Shown in pieces: positions 1 to 9,240 of a DNA stretch of 64,000 nt. The notes under the pieces are model-generated. The model did not search any database, was not told the DNA's origin, and was given only the letters and a program-made list of their open reading frames with translations. Source of the DNA: Martelella limonii (GTDB lineage Bacteria > Pseudomonadota > Alphaproteobacteria > Rhizobiales > Rhizobiaceae); assembly GCF_013344475.1 (NCBI RefSeq), contig NZ_JABUOU010000006.1:62001-126000 (forward strand), written 5' to 3'. Position 1 is the first letter of the stretch, and each line of letters begins with the position of its first letter. Made by a program: the position numbers and the translations under genes.

Positions 1-174
1 GACATGGTGCGCGACGTCCTGACGAGCCAGGTGTCGAGCGAACGCGGCCTGTTCAACAAGGCCTATCTCGACGACCTGTTCATCGATCCGATCGGCCACA
101 TCACGCCGCTGCGCGGTTCGGAACTGTGGCAGGTCGCGCTTCTGGAAATGTGGCTTCAGTCACACGACATCTGA
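1..174 (+). CDS. NAGGN amidotransferase (asparagine-synthetase-like), C-terminal end only
   Basis: Only the last 57 codons are in the window, and the reading frame enters from the left edge without a start. The C-terminus contains LRGSELWQVALLEMW, which resembles the end of the asparagine-synthetase domain in N-acetylglutaminylglutamine amidotransferases. Those enzymes amidate the dipeptide to give the osmolyte NAGGN. The identification rests mainly on context: the stop lies 10 bases before a gene with the exact GNAT plus ATP-grasp architecture of NAGGN synthetase. An ordinary asnB cannot be excluded from this fragment alone. Confidence 0.75.
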   Translation, partial: DMVRDVLTSQVSSERGLFNKAYLDDLFIDPIGHITPLRGSELWQVALLEMWLQSHDI

Positions 175-184
175 GGGTAGGCCG

Positions 185-1993
185 ATGAGTTCGGACAAAG
201 GCTCCAAAGACGACCACCGCGGGCGCGATGCCTATTCGCATCGTCTGAAGCGGATGCGTTCGCAGGGCATGAAGCCGCCGATCAGCAATGATGGCGGCGG
301 CATGACGGCGGATGCCTCGATCGATTGCGGTTGGGGGCGCGTGGTCTTCGGCCAGACGTTTTCCGATACCAAGCTTCTGATCGAGACCCTGCGCGCGGAA
401 GTGCCGGACCACCGCGATATCGCGATCTATGTGCGTGATCCGCATGTGGTGCTCGCCAATGCGCCGCAGGAGGTCTTCCTCGACCCATCCCACACCTACC
501 GGCTGGAGCTTTCCACCTACCGCCCGGCCTCAAAGCCACCGCAGGGCTTCTTCATCCGCCGGTTGACGTCGGAGATCGATGCACAGGCGATCAACAGGAT
601 CTATGCCTCGCGCGGCATGGTCGTGGTGCGGCCCGATTTCTTCTGGCGCCAGCGCGATGCCCGCTCGATCTCCTATTTCGTGGCGGAAGAAGAGCATAGC
701 GGCGACATTCTCGGCACCGTAACCGGCATTGACCACACCCGTGTCTTCAACGATCCGGAAAGGGGCTCATCGCTCTGGTGCCTTGCAAGCGACCCACAGG
801 CCCGACAGCGCGGCATCGGCGAAGCGCTGGTGCGCCGGCTTGCCGAGCATTTCATCGCGCGCGGCGCATCCTATCTCGACCTGTCGGTGCTGCACGACAA
901 CGACCCGGCGATCCGGCTATACGAAAAGCTCGGCTTTCGCCGCGTGCCCTACTTCACCGTCAAGCGGAAGAACCAGATCAACGAGAAGCTGTTCACCGGC
1001 CCGGAAGCCGAGGATTACGAGGCGCTCAACCCCTATGCACGGCTGATCGTGACCGAGGCGCGCCGCCGGGGCATTTCGGCGGAGATCACCGACGCCAAGG
1101 GCGGCTTCTTCCGCCTTTCCTATGGCGGCCGCTCGATCCACTGCCGCGAGAGCCTTTCCGAACTCACGACGTCGGTCGCCATGTCTATCTGTGACGACAA
1201 GTCCGTGACCAGACGGTTCGTCGAGGAAGCAGGCGTTAAGGTTCCGCGCCAGATGACCTCGGATGCCGGCGATGACGCCATTCGCGGGTTTCTGGAAGAG
1301 GCGGGCCACCTCGTGGTCAAGCCCGCGCGCGGCGAGCAGGGCCGTGGCATTTCCGTCGGCATCACCACATTCGAGGACCTTCAGGCCGCCGTGAAGGAAG
1401 CCAAGGACTATTGCGACACGGTGCTGATCGAGGAGATGGTCGATGGCGAGGATCTTCGCCTGATCGTCATCAATTACCGGCTCGTGGCGGCAGCCGTGCG
1501 CCGTCCCGCCCATATCGTGGGTGACGGCAAGTCGACGATCGAGCAGCTCATTGCCAACCAGAGCGAGCGGCGCAGGGCCGCCACGGGCGGCGAATCCTCG
1601 ATACCGCTCGATGCCGAAACCGAACGCACCGTGCGCGATGCCGGCTACACCTTTGCCGATGTGCCCAAGGCCGGCACCGAGATCCGGGTGCGCCGCACCG
1701 CCAATCTCCACACCGGCGGCACCATTCACGACGTCACCGACATCGTGCACCCCAAGCTTGTCGATGCCGCGATCTCGGCCGCGCGGGCGATCAACATTCC
1801 CGTGGTGGGGATTGACCTGATGATCAAGTCCCCGCAAAACCCTGATTATGCCTTCATCGAGGCCAATGAGCGGCCCGGGCTGGCGAACCACGAACCGCAG
1901 CCGACGGCAGAACGGTTCATCGACCTGCTCTTCCCGCTCTCCATGCCGGCCGGCATGCGCCACTCCGCGCGTGAGGCCCACAAGAACGAGTGA
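185..1993 (+). CDS. ngg: N-acetylglutaminylglutamine synthetase (GNAT + ATP-grasp)
   Basis: A 602-residue bifunctional protein that should make the dipeptide N-acetylglutaminylglutamine in the cytoplasm, the precursor of the compatible solute NAGGN. A GNAT acetyltransferase domain spans about residues 125-260, with the acetyl-CoA loop motif RQRGIGEAL. An ATP-grasp ligase domain spans about 290-590, with the VVKPARGEQGRG nucleotide loop and the late FIEANERPG metal-binding stretch. Both domains are full length. The ATG has a GAGG element upstream and follows the amidotransferase stop by 10 bases. The downstream peptidase begins 3 bases after this stop, so the three genes form the known osmoadaptation operon. 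Confidence 0.92.
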   Translation: MSSDKGSKDDHRGRDAYSHRLKRMRSQGMKPPISNDGGGMTADASIDCGWGRVVFGQTFSDTKLLIETLRAEVPDHRDIAIYVRDPHVVLANAPQEVFLDPSHTYRLELSTYRPASKPPQGFFIRRLTSEIDAQAINRIYASRGMVVVRPDFFWRQRDARSISYFVAEEEHSGDILGTVTGIDHTRVFNDPERGSSLWCLASDPQARQRGIGEALVRRLAEHFIARGASYLDLSVLHDNDPAIRLYEKLGFRRVPYFTVKRKNQINEKLFTGPEAEDYEALNPYARLIVTEARRRGISAEITDAKGGFFRLSYGGRSIHCRESLSELTTSVAMSICDDKSVTRRFVEEAGVKVPRQMTSDAGDDAIRGFLEEAGHLVVKPARGEQGRGISVGITTFEDLQAAVKEAKDYCDTVLIEEMVDGEDLRLIVINYRLVAAAVRRPAHIVGDGKSTIEQLIANQSERRRAATGGESSIPLDAETERTVRDAGYTFADVPKAGTEIRVRRTANLHTGGTIHDVTDIVHPKLVDAAISAARAINIPVVGIDLMIKSPQNPDYAFIEANERPGLANHEPQPTAERFIDLLFPLSMPAGMRHSAREAHKNE

Positions 1994-1996
1994 GAC

Positions 1997-3190
1997 ATGA
2001 AACGACTGACGATAGACGCCGATTACCTCGCCGATATTCTCAAATCGCTGCTCGCGATCCCCTCGCCCACAGGCTACACCGACCCGATCGTGCGGTTCGT
2101 GACCGGCGAACTGGAAAAGCTGGGCCTTTCTGCGGAACTGACGAGGCGGGGCGCAATCCGCGCAGTCCGCCAGGGCATCGACAGCCGCGGCGCCCGCGCC
2201 GTCGTCTCCCATGTCGACACGCTCGGCGCCCAGGTAAAATATCTGAAGTCCAACGGCCGGCTCGAACTCGTCCCGATCGGAACGTGGTCGGCCCGCTTTG
2301 CCGAAGGTGCACGCGCAACGATCTTTACCGAGAAGGGTTCCTATCGCGGCACTATCCTGCCGCTGAAGGCCTCCGGGCACACCTTCAACACCGAGATCGA
2401 CGAGCTGCCGGTCGGCTGGCAATATGTCGAGTTGCGCGTCGATGCGCTGACCCGCGACGAGCAGGATCTTGACCGGCTCGGCATCGAGATCGGCGATATC
2501 GTTGCCATCGACCCGCAGCCGGAATTCATGGAGAACGGCTTCATCGTCTCCCGCCATCTCGACAACAAGGCGGGTGTTGCCCTGATGCTGGCCGCCCTGA
2601 AGGCGATGCAGGAGGAGAAGGTGGAAACGCCCGTCGCAAGCCACTGGCTGTTCACCATCGCCGAGGAAGTCGGCGTCGGCGCCTCCTCGATCGTCTCGCC
2701 CGAGGTCGCCTCGCTGGTCTCGATCGACAATGGCACCACCGCGCCCGGCCAGAATTCCTCCGAATTCGGCGTCACCATTGCCATGGCCGACCAGACCGGG
2801 CCGTTTGACTGGCACCTGACCAAGAAGCTGGTGGATGTCTGCAAGGCCAATGACATCCGCTACCAGAAGGATGTGTTCCGCTATTACCGCTCGGATTCAG
2901 CAAGTGCGGTGGAGGCAGGCGCCGACGTGCGCACGGCACTCGTCGCCTTCGGCGTCGATGCCTCGCATGGCTATGAGCGCATCCACATGCATGCGCTGCG
3001 CTCGATTGCGGAAATGATCACCGCCTATCTGACCTCCGATGTCGAGATCAAGCGCGACTTCCAGCAGTCCGGCCCGATGGCAGGGTTCACACGCCAGCCG
3101 ATCGGCAAGGCGAAGCAGGATCTTTCGGCCGACGTGGAAAGCGACAAGATCGACGATGCCGCCCATCCGCACCACGCGGGTCATGCCTGA
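1997..3190 (+). CDS. M42-family metallopeptidase of the NAGGN osmolyte system
   Basis: A 397-residue cytoplasmic dinuclear metallopeptidase of the M42/M20 type. Visible metal and catalytic positions are the His-Asp of SHVDTLG, the bridging Asp of HLDNKAG, the Glu pair of TIAEEVG, the Asp of SIDNG, and a late His in SHGYERIH. This set matches co-catalytic aminopeptidases. The gene lies 3 bases after the NAGGN synthetase, and M42 peptidases are routinely encoded there in NAGGN operons. The likely role is trimming or recycling the osmolyte dipeptide when salinity drops; the actual substrate is inferred. It converges on the acetamidase gene with only about 40 bases between them. Confidence 0.88.
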   Translation: MKRLTIDADYLADILKSLLAIPSPTGYTDPIVRFVTGELEKLGLSAELTRRGAIRAVRQGIDSRGARAVVSHVDTLGAQVKYLKSNGRLELVPIGTWSARFAEGARATIFTEKGSYRGTILPLKASGHTFNTEIDELPVGWQYVELRVDALTRDEQDLDRLGIEIGDIVAIDPQPEFMENGFIVSRHLDNKAGVALMLAALKAMQEEKVETPVASHWLFTIAEEVGVGASSIVSPEVASLVSIDNGTTAPGQNSSEFGVTIAMADQTGPFDWHLTKKLVDVCKANDIRYQKDVFRYYRSDSASAVEAGADVRTALVAFGVDASHGYERIHMHALRSIAEMITAYLTSDVEIKRDFQQSGPMAGFTRQPIGKAKQDLSADVESDKIDDAAHPHHAGHA

Positions 3191-3199
3191 GGTAACGAT

Positions 3200-3232
3200 G
3201 GCGCGCGCCCCGCAGAACAGCGGCGGCGCGCC
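3200..3232. terminator. GC hairpin between converging genes
   Basis: The 7-base arms GGCGCGC (3200-3206) and GCGCGCC (3226-3232) can pair across a 19-base loop, in the short gap between the peptidase and acetamidase stops. There is no T-tract on either side, so it may only be a weak bidirectional terminator. Confidence 0.3.
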
Positions 3233-4164
3233 TAGCCGAAGACGATGCGCGGAAAATAGAACGACACCACCCAGTTCGGCGCATCCACGATTTCGCTGAT
3301 CCTGAGATCGCCCGCAACCGAGCACAGCATGTAGGCGTCTTCGGGCGAAAGTCCGCGCGATGCCGAAAGGTGATCGATCATGCCGGAAACGGCGTCACGG
3401 GCGGCCGCCATCAGATCCGGGCCGACGCCGGTCGTCACCTCGTAGCCCCTTTCATCGAGATGGCGGGCGATCGGCCCCCTTGTCTCGAAACGCGGAAATT
3501 TTGGGGCCGCGCCCTTCACCACCTCGACCGTGATTTCGACATCCATCGCGCTTTCGATCGCCGTGCCGCAGACCTCGCCATCGCCCTGTGCGGCGTGGGT
3601 GTCACCCAGCGACAGCAGCGCGCCCTCGACGGCGACCGGCAGATAGAGCGTCGCACCTGCTGCAATGTCGCGAATGTCGAGATTGCCGCCGACATGGCGC
3701 GGCGGGATCACCGAATGATTGCCGGGTTCCGCCATCGCGACGCCGATCGTGCCGATGAAGGGGCGCAGCGGGACGCTGGCGATATCGTTGAAGACGGCAG
3801 GTGTTTTCGCCGTGGTGTCATAATCCCAGAGCTTCAGCTTCGGTTCTGCGAACTGATCCGCCAGCAGTCCGAAGCCGGGGATGACCGCGCTCCAGCCGAA
3901 GCCGGACGGCGAGAATTCGTGGATCGTCACCTTCAGCGCATCGCCGGGCTCGGCACCGTCCACATAGACCGGGCCGGTGAGCGGGTTGGCGTTGGCAGGT
4001 TCTGCGGTCAGGATATCGGCGGCGGTGCTTTCGTGGTGATAATGCCCATTCCCGGCGTCACGGCAGGAAAAGGCAATGGTTTCGCCCGACCTTGCAAAAT
4101 GCACCGGCTTGATGGAGCGGTCCCAGCCAAGATGGCAATGGTCTGAATGAATTGTGCGGATCAT
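3232..4164 (-). CDS. acetamidase/formamidase family protein
   Basis: A 310-residue protein of the FmdA/AmdA family, which hydrolyses short aliphatic amides to ammonia and the acid. The family signature GDTHAAQGDGEVCGTAIE is present at about residues 195-212, as is the N-terminal HSDHCHLGWD segment. The length is normal. The ATG at 4164 is the only sensible start. The gene lies downstream of the GntR gene on the same strand, but about 360 bases and a repeat pair separate them. It may therefore be a distal member of the peptide-transporter unit or have its own promoter. An amide nitrogen-scavenging role fits the neighbouring transporter but is inferred. Confidence 0.88.
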   Translation of the reverse strand: MIRTIHSDHCHLGWDRSIKPVHFARSGETIAFSCRDAGNGHYHHESTAADILTAEPANANPLTGPVYVDGAEPGDALKVTIHEFSPSGFGWSAVIPGFGLLADQFAEPKLKLWDYDTTAKTPAVFNDIASVPLRPFIGTIGVAMAEPGNHSVIPPRHVGGNLDIRDIAAGATLYLPVAVEGALLSLGDTHAAQGDGEVCGTAIESAMDVEITVEVVKGAAPKFPRFETRGPIARHLDERGYEVTTGVGPDLMAAARDAVSGMIDHLSASRGLSPEDAYMLCSVAGDLRISEIVDAPNWVVSFYFPRIVFG

Positions 4165-4522
4165 CGAGCGTTCCCATCATGGGCAGAGTTGGTCGGGTGA
4201 CGGAGTTTCAGACATGCTTCCCGCAGATCGAAAGCGAGCAAATGCCCTCGTAGCTCTCCCTTCGTGTCAGGCTCGGGCTTCACCCGAGCATCCAGGCCAC
4301 ACGGAGAACGCTGCCTGGACCCCCGGGTCAAGCTTGAGGGTGACGCGGAAAGGCGGAAGGCACGCCGCTCCCGACAGGCGAGAAGCCTCGCAAAGGTCTG
4401 GCCTTCACTTGGACGGGATAGGCGATCCATCAATTGCCGTGCCTTTCGTCATCGGTTGCGCGCGCCGAACGTTAAGCGCCATCCATCTCCATGTTCGGCG
4501 CTTCCTCACCATACAAGCGCCC
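4165..4522. other. intergenic region, 358 bases
   Basis: This gap between the GntR-type gene and the acetamidase gene holds an inverted pair of rhizobial-type palindromic repeats (4265-4345). I saw no other gene, RNA or convincing promoter here. Short open frames in it are interrupted and unlike any family. Confidence 0.6.
4265..4345. repeat. inverted pair of REP-like palindromic elements
   Basis: The left copy (4265-4297), reverse-complemented, and the right copy (4312-4345) share the skeleton GCCTGGA..C-CGGGT-AAGC--GAG---GAC. Each copy is itself an imperfect palindrome around a CGGG(T)..AAGC core. The same CTCGGG-AAGCCCGAG style recurs at 9429-9584. Such elements are common between genes in Rhizobiales genomes and may end transcription or protect mRNA 3' ends. 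Confidence 0.7.
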
Positions 4523-5302
4523 TCAACGCTCCGTCTCCCGGTTCAGCCGCGCCCGCTCAAGCATATAAGCCTCGGCTTCGGCCATATGTTCCGCCATGAT
4601 CTGGCGCGCCTTGTCCGGATTGCGGCTGCGGATCGCCTTGATCAGCTCGACCTGGTAGAAGATGCCGGTTTCCTTGAGGCCGGGATTGGGGGTCTGGTAG
4701 ATCTTGCGGCATTCGGGAAGGTCACGCAGAAGGTTCAAAAGCAGGCCGCAGGTAAAACCCAGAACCGCGTTCGTCGCATGGCGCGAAAGCTCCGCGTGGA
4801 AATCAAGCTCGGCAAGGCGCTGGAGATATTCCTCTTCCACGGTGACCGGCTCGGCTTCATAAAGGCGGAGTTTCGCCTGCAGGTTTTCGATGGCTGCCTC
4901 CGGCAGCGCCAAGGCGGCCTCTGCCGCAAGCTCCGGCTCAAGCGATTTGCGCAGCGCATAGATATCGGAAAGCGAAGGCGGATTGCCGAGGAACAGGTTG
5001 GTGACCGTCTGGATCGCCTCACCCGGCGCCACTGCCCTTGCAAAGACACCGCCTCCGGGCCCGGTCTTGCTCGCGATCATGCCCTGGAATTCGAGGATCT
5101 TCAGCGCCTCTCGCACCGTGCCGCGCGAGGCGGAAAGCTGTTCCGGCGAAAGCCACTCGGACGGCACCCTGTCTCCCGGCTTCAGCCCGGCATCGACGAT
5201 ACGCTCGCGCAGCATGTCGGCGATGATATCCGGGCGCTTGCGCTTCTTTTCGGCAAAGGGCGGTGCAAATGCGTGACGGCTCTCGTCGCTTGGTTTCCTC
5301 AT
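4523..5302 (-). CDS. FadR-type GntR transcriptional regulator
   Basis: A 259-residue regulator. The N-terminal winged helix-turn-helix spans about residues 20-90, with the typical LSPEQLSASRGTVREALKIL recognition segment. A helical FCD ligand-binding domain (about 105-240) follows. I chose ATG 5302 because it overlaps the stop of the upstream ATPase gene as ATGA and gives the normal family length; a longer frame runs upstream but looks non-coding. Being the last, coupled gene of the peptide-transporter operon, it probably controls that operon by feedback, with a transported amide or peptide or its product as ligand. The ligand is unknown. Confidence 0.88.
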   Translation of the reverse strand: MRKPSDESRHAFAPPFAEKKRKRPDIIADMLRERIVDAGLKPGDRVPSEWLSPEQLSASRGTVREALKILEFQGMIASKTGPGGGVFARAVAPGEAIQTVTNLFLGNPPSLSDIYALRKSLEPELAAEAALALPEAAIENLQAKLRLYEAEPVTVEEEYLQRLAELDFHAELSRHATNAVLGFTCGLLLNLLRDLPECRKIYQTPNPGLKETGIFYQVELIKAIRSRNPDKARQIMAEHMAEAEAYMLERARLNRETER

Positions 5303-6288
5303 GGCGCTCTTTTGGTCATCGGATGAAAACAGGCAGCCCTGTGACCCGGTCCTGCTGCCGCTTCCTCTATCGGCGGAACGCTCTGCTGACAATGCTCCGT
5401 TCCGTTCGGACAGCGCGCGAAGAAGGCGCAGCCCTTCGGCGGATTGTAGGGGTCGGGCAGTTCGGCCTGCCGGTCGCCGCCGGACACCGCCTTGCGGCCG
5501 GGCGCGGGCGCAGAATTGAGCAGCAGATGGGTATAGGGATGCAGCGGCTCGGCAAACACCTGATCGCGGCTGCCAAGCTCCACGATCCGCCCGAAATACA
5601 TCACCGCGACCCGGTCCGAGATTGATTCCACCACCGAGAGATCATGGCTGATGAACAGATAGGTGAGCCCGAAACGGGCCTTCAGATCATCGAGAATGTT
5701 GAGCACCTGCGCCTGCACCGAGACGTCGAGGGCAGAGACCGGCTCGTCGAGCACGATCACTTCCGGATCGGCGGCCAGCGCCCGGGCTATGCCGATCCGC
5801 TGGGCCTGTCCGCCGGAAAACTCATGCGGATAGCGCTCGAGAAATTCGGGCGCGAGATTGACCGCCTCCATCAGCTCTTCCAGCCGCTTCTCGCGGTCGG
5901 CCTTGTTCATCTTCAGGAGATGGATGAGCGGGGCTTCCAGAATGGTGCGGATCTTCTTGCGCGGGTTGAGCGAGGAGACCGGGTCCTGGAACACATACTG
6001 CACCTGACGGGCAAGCGCCCGCGGGTTTTTTCGGGCCTCGTGGGCGAGATCGCGGCCCTCGAGGGTGATCTTGCCGCCGGTCGGCAAATCGAGGCCCGAG
6101 AGCAGGCGCGCGAGCGTCGACTTGCCGCAGCCGCTCTCGCCGACAATGCCGAGCGTTTCGCCCTTGCGCACATTGATGGTGACATCCTGGACGGCGTGGA
6201 CGGCGGGCAGCCTCTTGCCGAACAACGTCTTGCCGCCGCCGAAAATACGCTCGGCGCGGTCGATTGCGATCAGCGTTTCCTCAGGCAT
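5299..6288 (-). CDS. oligopeptide/dipeptide ABC transporter ATP-binding protein (DppF/OppF type)
   Basis: A 329-residue ATPase. It has Walker A GESGCGKST, the ABC signature FSGGQAQRIGIARAL, Walker B VIVLDEPVSAL, and the peptide-transporter C-terminal extension with clustered cysteines (GCAFFARCP). This extension separates it from amino-acid and sugar ATPases. ATG 6288 overlaps the upstream fused gene by 8 bases and gives the usual length. It pairs with the ATPase half of that fused protein to power import of peptides or related compounds across the inner membrane. The stop overlaps the GntR start, so transporter and regulator are translated together. Confidence 0.92.
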   Translation of the reverse strand: MPEETLIAIDRAERIFGGGKTLFGKRLPAVHAVQDVTINVRKGETLGIVGESGCGKSTLARLLSGLDLPTGGKITLEGRDLAHEARKNPRALARQVQYVFQDPVSSLNPRKKIRTILEAPLIHLLKMNKADREKRLEELMEAVNLAPEFLERYPHEFSGGQAQRIGIARALAADPEVIVLDEPVSALDVSVQAQVLNILDDLKARFGLTYLFISHDLSVVESISDRVAVMYFGRIVELGSRDQVFAEPLHPYTHLLLNSAPAPGRKAVSGGDRQAELPDPYNPPKGCAFFARCPNGTEHCQQSVPPIEEAAAGPGHRAACFHPMTKRAP

Positions 6289-8215
6289 CGGCAGTCTCCC
6301 GGTTGAGCGGATGGATGCAGCGCGCGCCGCGCTCATCGCCGAAGGACAGCATCGGAATGTCGCCCTTGCGGCAATCGGCCTGCACGTAAGGACAGCGGTC
6401 GGCAAAGGCGCAGCCATCCGGCAGGTCGTTGACCACCGGCGGACGGCCCTTGATGGCGTCGAGCCTGCGGTCGGGTTCGCCCAGAACCGGCACGCAATCG
6501 ATCAGCTTGGCGGTGTAGGGATGGGCAGGATTGGCGAGGATCTCCTCGGTCGTGCCGGTCTCCACGATCCGCCCCGCATACATCACCGCCACCCGGTCGC
6601 AGATTGCCGAGACCACGCCGAAATCATGGGTGATGAACAGGATCGCGGTGTTGCGCTCCTTGCGCAACCCGTTCATCAGCTCAAGGATCTGCGCCTGCAC
6701 GGTGACGTCGAGCGCGGTCGTCGGCTCGTCGGCGATGATCAGCTTCGCGTCATTGGCAAGCGCTATGGCAATCGAGATGCGCTGGCGCATGCCGCCGGAA
6801 AGCTCGTGCGGAAATGCCTTCAGCCGCTCGGCCGGGTTGGGGATCCGCACCGATTCCAGAAGCTGCGTAGCCTCGTCGCGGGCCTCTGATTTCGACAGCG
6901 GCTGATGCGCCTGGATCGCCTCGATCAGCTGATCGCCGACGGAATAAAGCGGATGCAGCGTCGACAGCGGATCCTGGAAGACATGGCTGACCGCCCCGCC
7001 GCGCAACTGGCGGATGCGTTCGTCGCTTGCGGCAAACAGGTCCTCGCCGTCAAACCACGCTGCGCCGCCCGCGATACGTCCGGGCGGCGTCGGCACCAGC
7101 CCCATCAGCGACATCGCCGTCACGGATTTTCCGGAGCCCGATTCGCCGACAAGCCCGAGACATTCGCCATCTCTCAGATGCAGATCAACGCCGCCGACGG
7201 CCTTGTAGATGCTGCCGCCGACATGAAACTCGGTGCGCATGTCCTGCACATCGAGCACCGCGCCAGCGCGCGGCTTTTCGGCGGGTGCCTTCTCGCGCTT
7301 GACCGCCGTGCGGGCGCCGGGGCGCGCCAGCGCGCCGGATTTCAGGCGCGGATCGAGTACATCGCGAATGCCGTCGCCGAGGAGGTTGATGCTCATCACC
7401 AGCGCGAAGATCATCAGGCCCGGCACCATCGAGACATGGGCATCGGTGAACAGCACCTTGCGCCCATCGCCCAGCATGGAGCCGAGATCGGCCTGCGGCG
7501 GCTGCGCGCCGAGGCCCAGGAAGGAAAGGCCGGCCGTCTCCAGGATCATCCAGCCGATCGTGGTCGACATGGTGATGATGATCACCGGCAGGACATTGGG
7601 CAGAACTTCGCCGAACAGGATGGCAGCATGCGATTTACCGGAAAGCCGCGCCGCATCCACGAACTCCCGCCGCGACAGGCCAAGCGTCATGCCGCGAATG
7701 TTGCGGGCAAAGAACGGAATGTTGACGACGGCGATCGCATAGAGCGCGTTCAGGAGGCCGGGGCCCAAGACGGCAACGATCGCGAGCGCCAGCAGGATAT
7801 AGGGAAAGGCCATGACCATATCGATGCCGCGCATCAGGATATTGTCGGTCTTGCCGCCCGCATAGCCGGCCACGAGGCCGATCAGCGAGCCGAAGAAGGC
7901 TGCAATCAGCGTCGCCGAGACGCCGACGGCAAGGCTGACGCGTGTGCCCCAGACGAGCCGCGACAACAGATCGCGGCCAAGCGCATCCGTTCCAAGCAGA
8001 TGGCCTTCGGAAAGCGGCGGCAGCAGGCGGACAGAGGGATCAGTCACGTTCGGCGGCTGCAGCGGCAGGATCGGCGCTGCAATCGCCACCAGGACGATCA
8101 GCGTCAGCACGATCAGTCCGGTGGTGGCAAGCGTGTTGTTCAGCAGCAGCTTCAACGTGCTCGGACGGCTGCTCTTCTTCTTTCTGACGGGGGTGGACAT
8201 CGTGGCATCGGTCAT
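6281..8215 (-). CDS. fused ABC permease (DppC type) and ATPase (DppD type)
   Basis: A single 644-residue protein. Residues about 1-290 form a DppC-like permease with six membrane segments and the EAA-loop region around FVDAARLSGKS. Residues about 315-640 form a DppD-like ATPase with Walker A GESGSGKSV, signature LSGGMRQRISIAIAL, Walker B IIADEPTTAL and the Cys-containing peptide-type C-terminus. This fusion occurs as a natural variant in Rhizobiales. The frame is open through the linker (about 285-315), so it is not a sequencing artefact. The start at 8215 overlaps the upstream permease stop by one base. It supplies one membrane subunit and one motor subunit of the importer. Confidence 0.9.
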   Translation of the reverse strand: MTDATMSTPVRKKKSSRPSTLKLLLNNTLATTGLIVLTLIVLVAIAAPILPLQPPNVTDPSVRLLPPLSEGHLLGTDALGRDLLSRLVWGTRVSLAVGVSATLIAAFFGSLIGLVAGYAGGKTDNILMRGIDMVMAFPYILLALAIVAVLGPGLLNALYAIAVVNIPFFARNIRGMTLGLSRREFVDAARLSGKSHAAILFGEVLPNVLPVIIITMSTTIGWMILETAGLSFLGLGAQPPQADLGSMLGDGRKVLFTDAHVSMVPGLMIFALVMSINLLGDGIRDVLDPRLKSGALARPGARTAVKREKAPAEKPRAGAVLDVQDMRTEFHVGGSIYKAVGGVDLHLRDGECLGLVGESGSGKSVTAMSLMGLVPTPPGRIAGGAAWFDGEDLFAASDERIRQLRGGAVSHVFQDPLSTLHPLYSVGDQLIEAIQAHQPLSKSEARDEATQLLESVRIPNPAERLKAFPHELSGGMRQRISIAIALANDAKLIIADEPTTALDVTVQAQILELMNGLRKERNTAILFITHDFGVVSAICDRVAVMYAGRIVETGTTEEILANPAHPYTAKLIDCVPVLGEPDRRLDAIKGRPPVVNDLPDGCAFADRCPYVQADCRKGDIPMLSFGDERGARCIHPLNRETADA

Positions 8216-9159
8216 CAGCGCAACCTCGGATCAAGCATGGTCTGGACGACGTCGGCGGCAAGGTTGAACAGCACATAGGCTGCCGCCACGATCAGCACGC
8301 CCCCCTGAACGGTGAGCAGGTCGCGGGTGGAGATCGCGGTCACCAGCATCGAGCCGATGCCCGGCCACTGGAACACGGTCTCGATATAGACCGCGCCGCC
8401 GAGCACGAAACCGGCCTGGATGCCGAGCACCGGAATGACGGAGACCAGCGCCGCCTTGAAAGCGTGGCGCATGATCACCCGGCGCTCCGTGAGCCCCTTG
8501 GCGCGGGCGGTGCGGATATAGTCCTGGCGCAACACTTCCAGCATGGATGTGCGGGTAAGCCGCGCCACCACGCCCGTTGCCACGACCGCGAGGGTAAAGG
8601 CCGGCAGGATCAGGTGTTTGAGAAGATCGAGTGGACCACCGCCGCCATAGATCGCGTACATGCCGCTTGCCGGCAGCCATTGCAGCTTGACGGCAAACAG
8701 CAGGATCAGCAGCAGGCCGAGCCAGAAGGACGGCACCGAAATGCCGATCAGCACGAACAGCGTCACCAGCTTGTCGGTCACGCCATACTGGCGCACCGCC
8801 GAGACGATGCCGGCCAGCAGCCCGAGGATGGAACAGAGCACCAGCGAGGTTCCGGCCAGGATCAGCGTATTGCCGAAACGCTCGGTGATGATGTCGATCA
8901 CCGGACGGTTCTGGGTATAGGACCGGCCGAAATCACCGTGGAGAATATTGCCGAGCCAGATGAAGTATTGCTGCACCAGCGGCTTGTCGAGCCCGAGCGC
9001 CCGGTTGATACGATCGACATTTTCCGGCGTCGCATAGGAGCCGAGAATGGCGGTTGCCGGATCGCCCGGGATCATCGCCATGATCGCGAACACGATGATG
9101 GTGAGGCCGAACAGCACCGGTATGACCGTCAGGAGCCGCTTCAGGATGTATTGTGCCAT
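8215..9159 (-). CDS. oligopeptide/dipeptide ABC transporter permease (DppB type)
   Basis: A 314-residue inner-membrane permease with about six hydrophobic segments. It starts with the typical MAQYILKRLLTVIPVLFG helix and the MIPGDPA motif of DppB proteins, and carries a late EAA-like loop (residues about 210-230). ATG 9159 matches the family N-terminus; the frame extends about 20 codons upstream but adds a non-homologous stretch. It forms the channel with the permease half of the fused protein encoded immediately downstream. A 501-base gap filled with palindromic repeats separates it from its binding-protein gene. Confidence 0.9.
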   Translation of the reverse strand: MAQYILKRLLTVIPVLFGLTIIVFAIMAMIPGDPATAILGSYATPENVDRINRALGLDKPLVQQYFIWLGNILHGDFGRSYTQNRPVIDIITERFGNTLILAGTSLVLCSILGLLAGIVSAVRQYGVTDKLVTLFVLIGISVPSFWLGLLLILLFAVKLQWLPASGMYAIYGGGGPLDLLKHLILPAFTLAVVATGVVARLTRTSMLEVLRQDYIRTARAKGLTERRVIMRHAFKAALVSVIPVLGIQAGFVLGGAVYIETVFQWPGIGSMLVTAISTRDLLTVQGGVLIVAAAYVLFNLAADVVQTMLDPRLR

Positions 9160-9240
9160 GGCATGTTCTCCATATGGGTGGCCATGAAACGAAGGACCAA
9201 GGGCCGATGGCGTCTGCCGCAAAGCCCCCGAATCGTCTCG

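Noticed and set aside
917-2815. A 632-codon minus-strand open frame opposite the NAGGN synthetase and peptidase genes.
   Set aside because: It mirrors real genes with clear domains and its translation is Arg/Gly/Asp-rich with no family resemblance. It is a by-product of high GC at third positions.
6905-8278. A 457-codon plus-strand frame opposite the fused permease-ATPase gene.
   Set aside because: Low-complexity His/Arg/Gln-rich antisense shadow; the minus strand carries intact ABC motifs.
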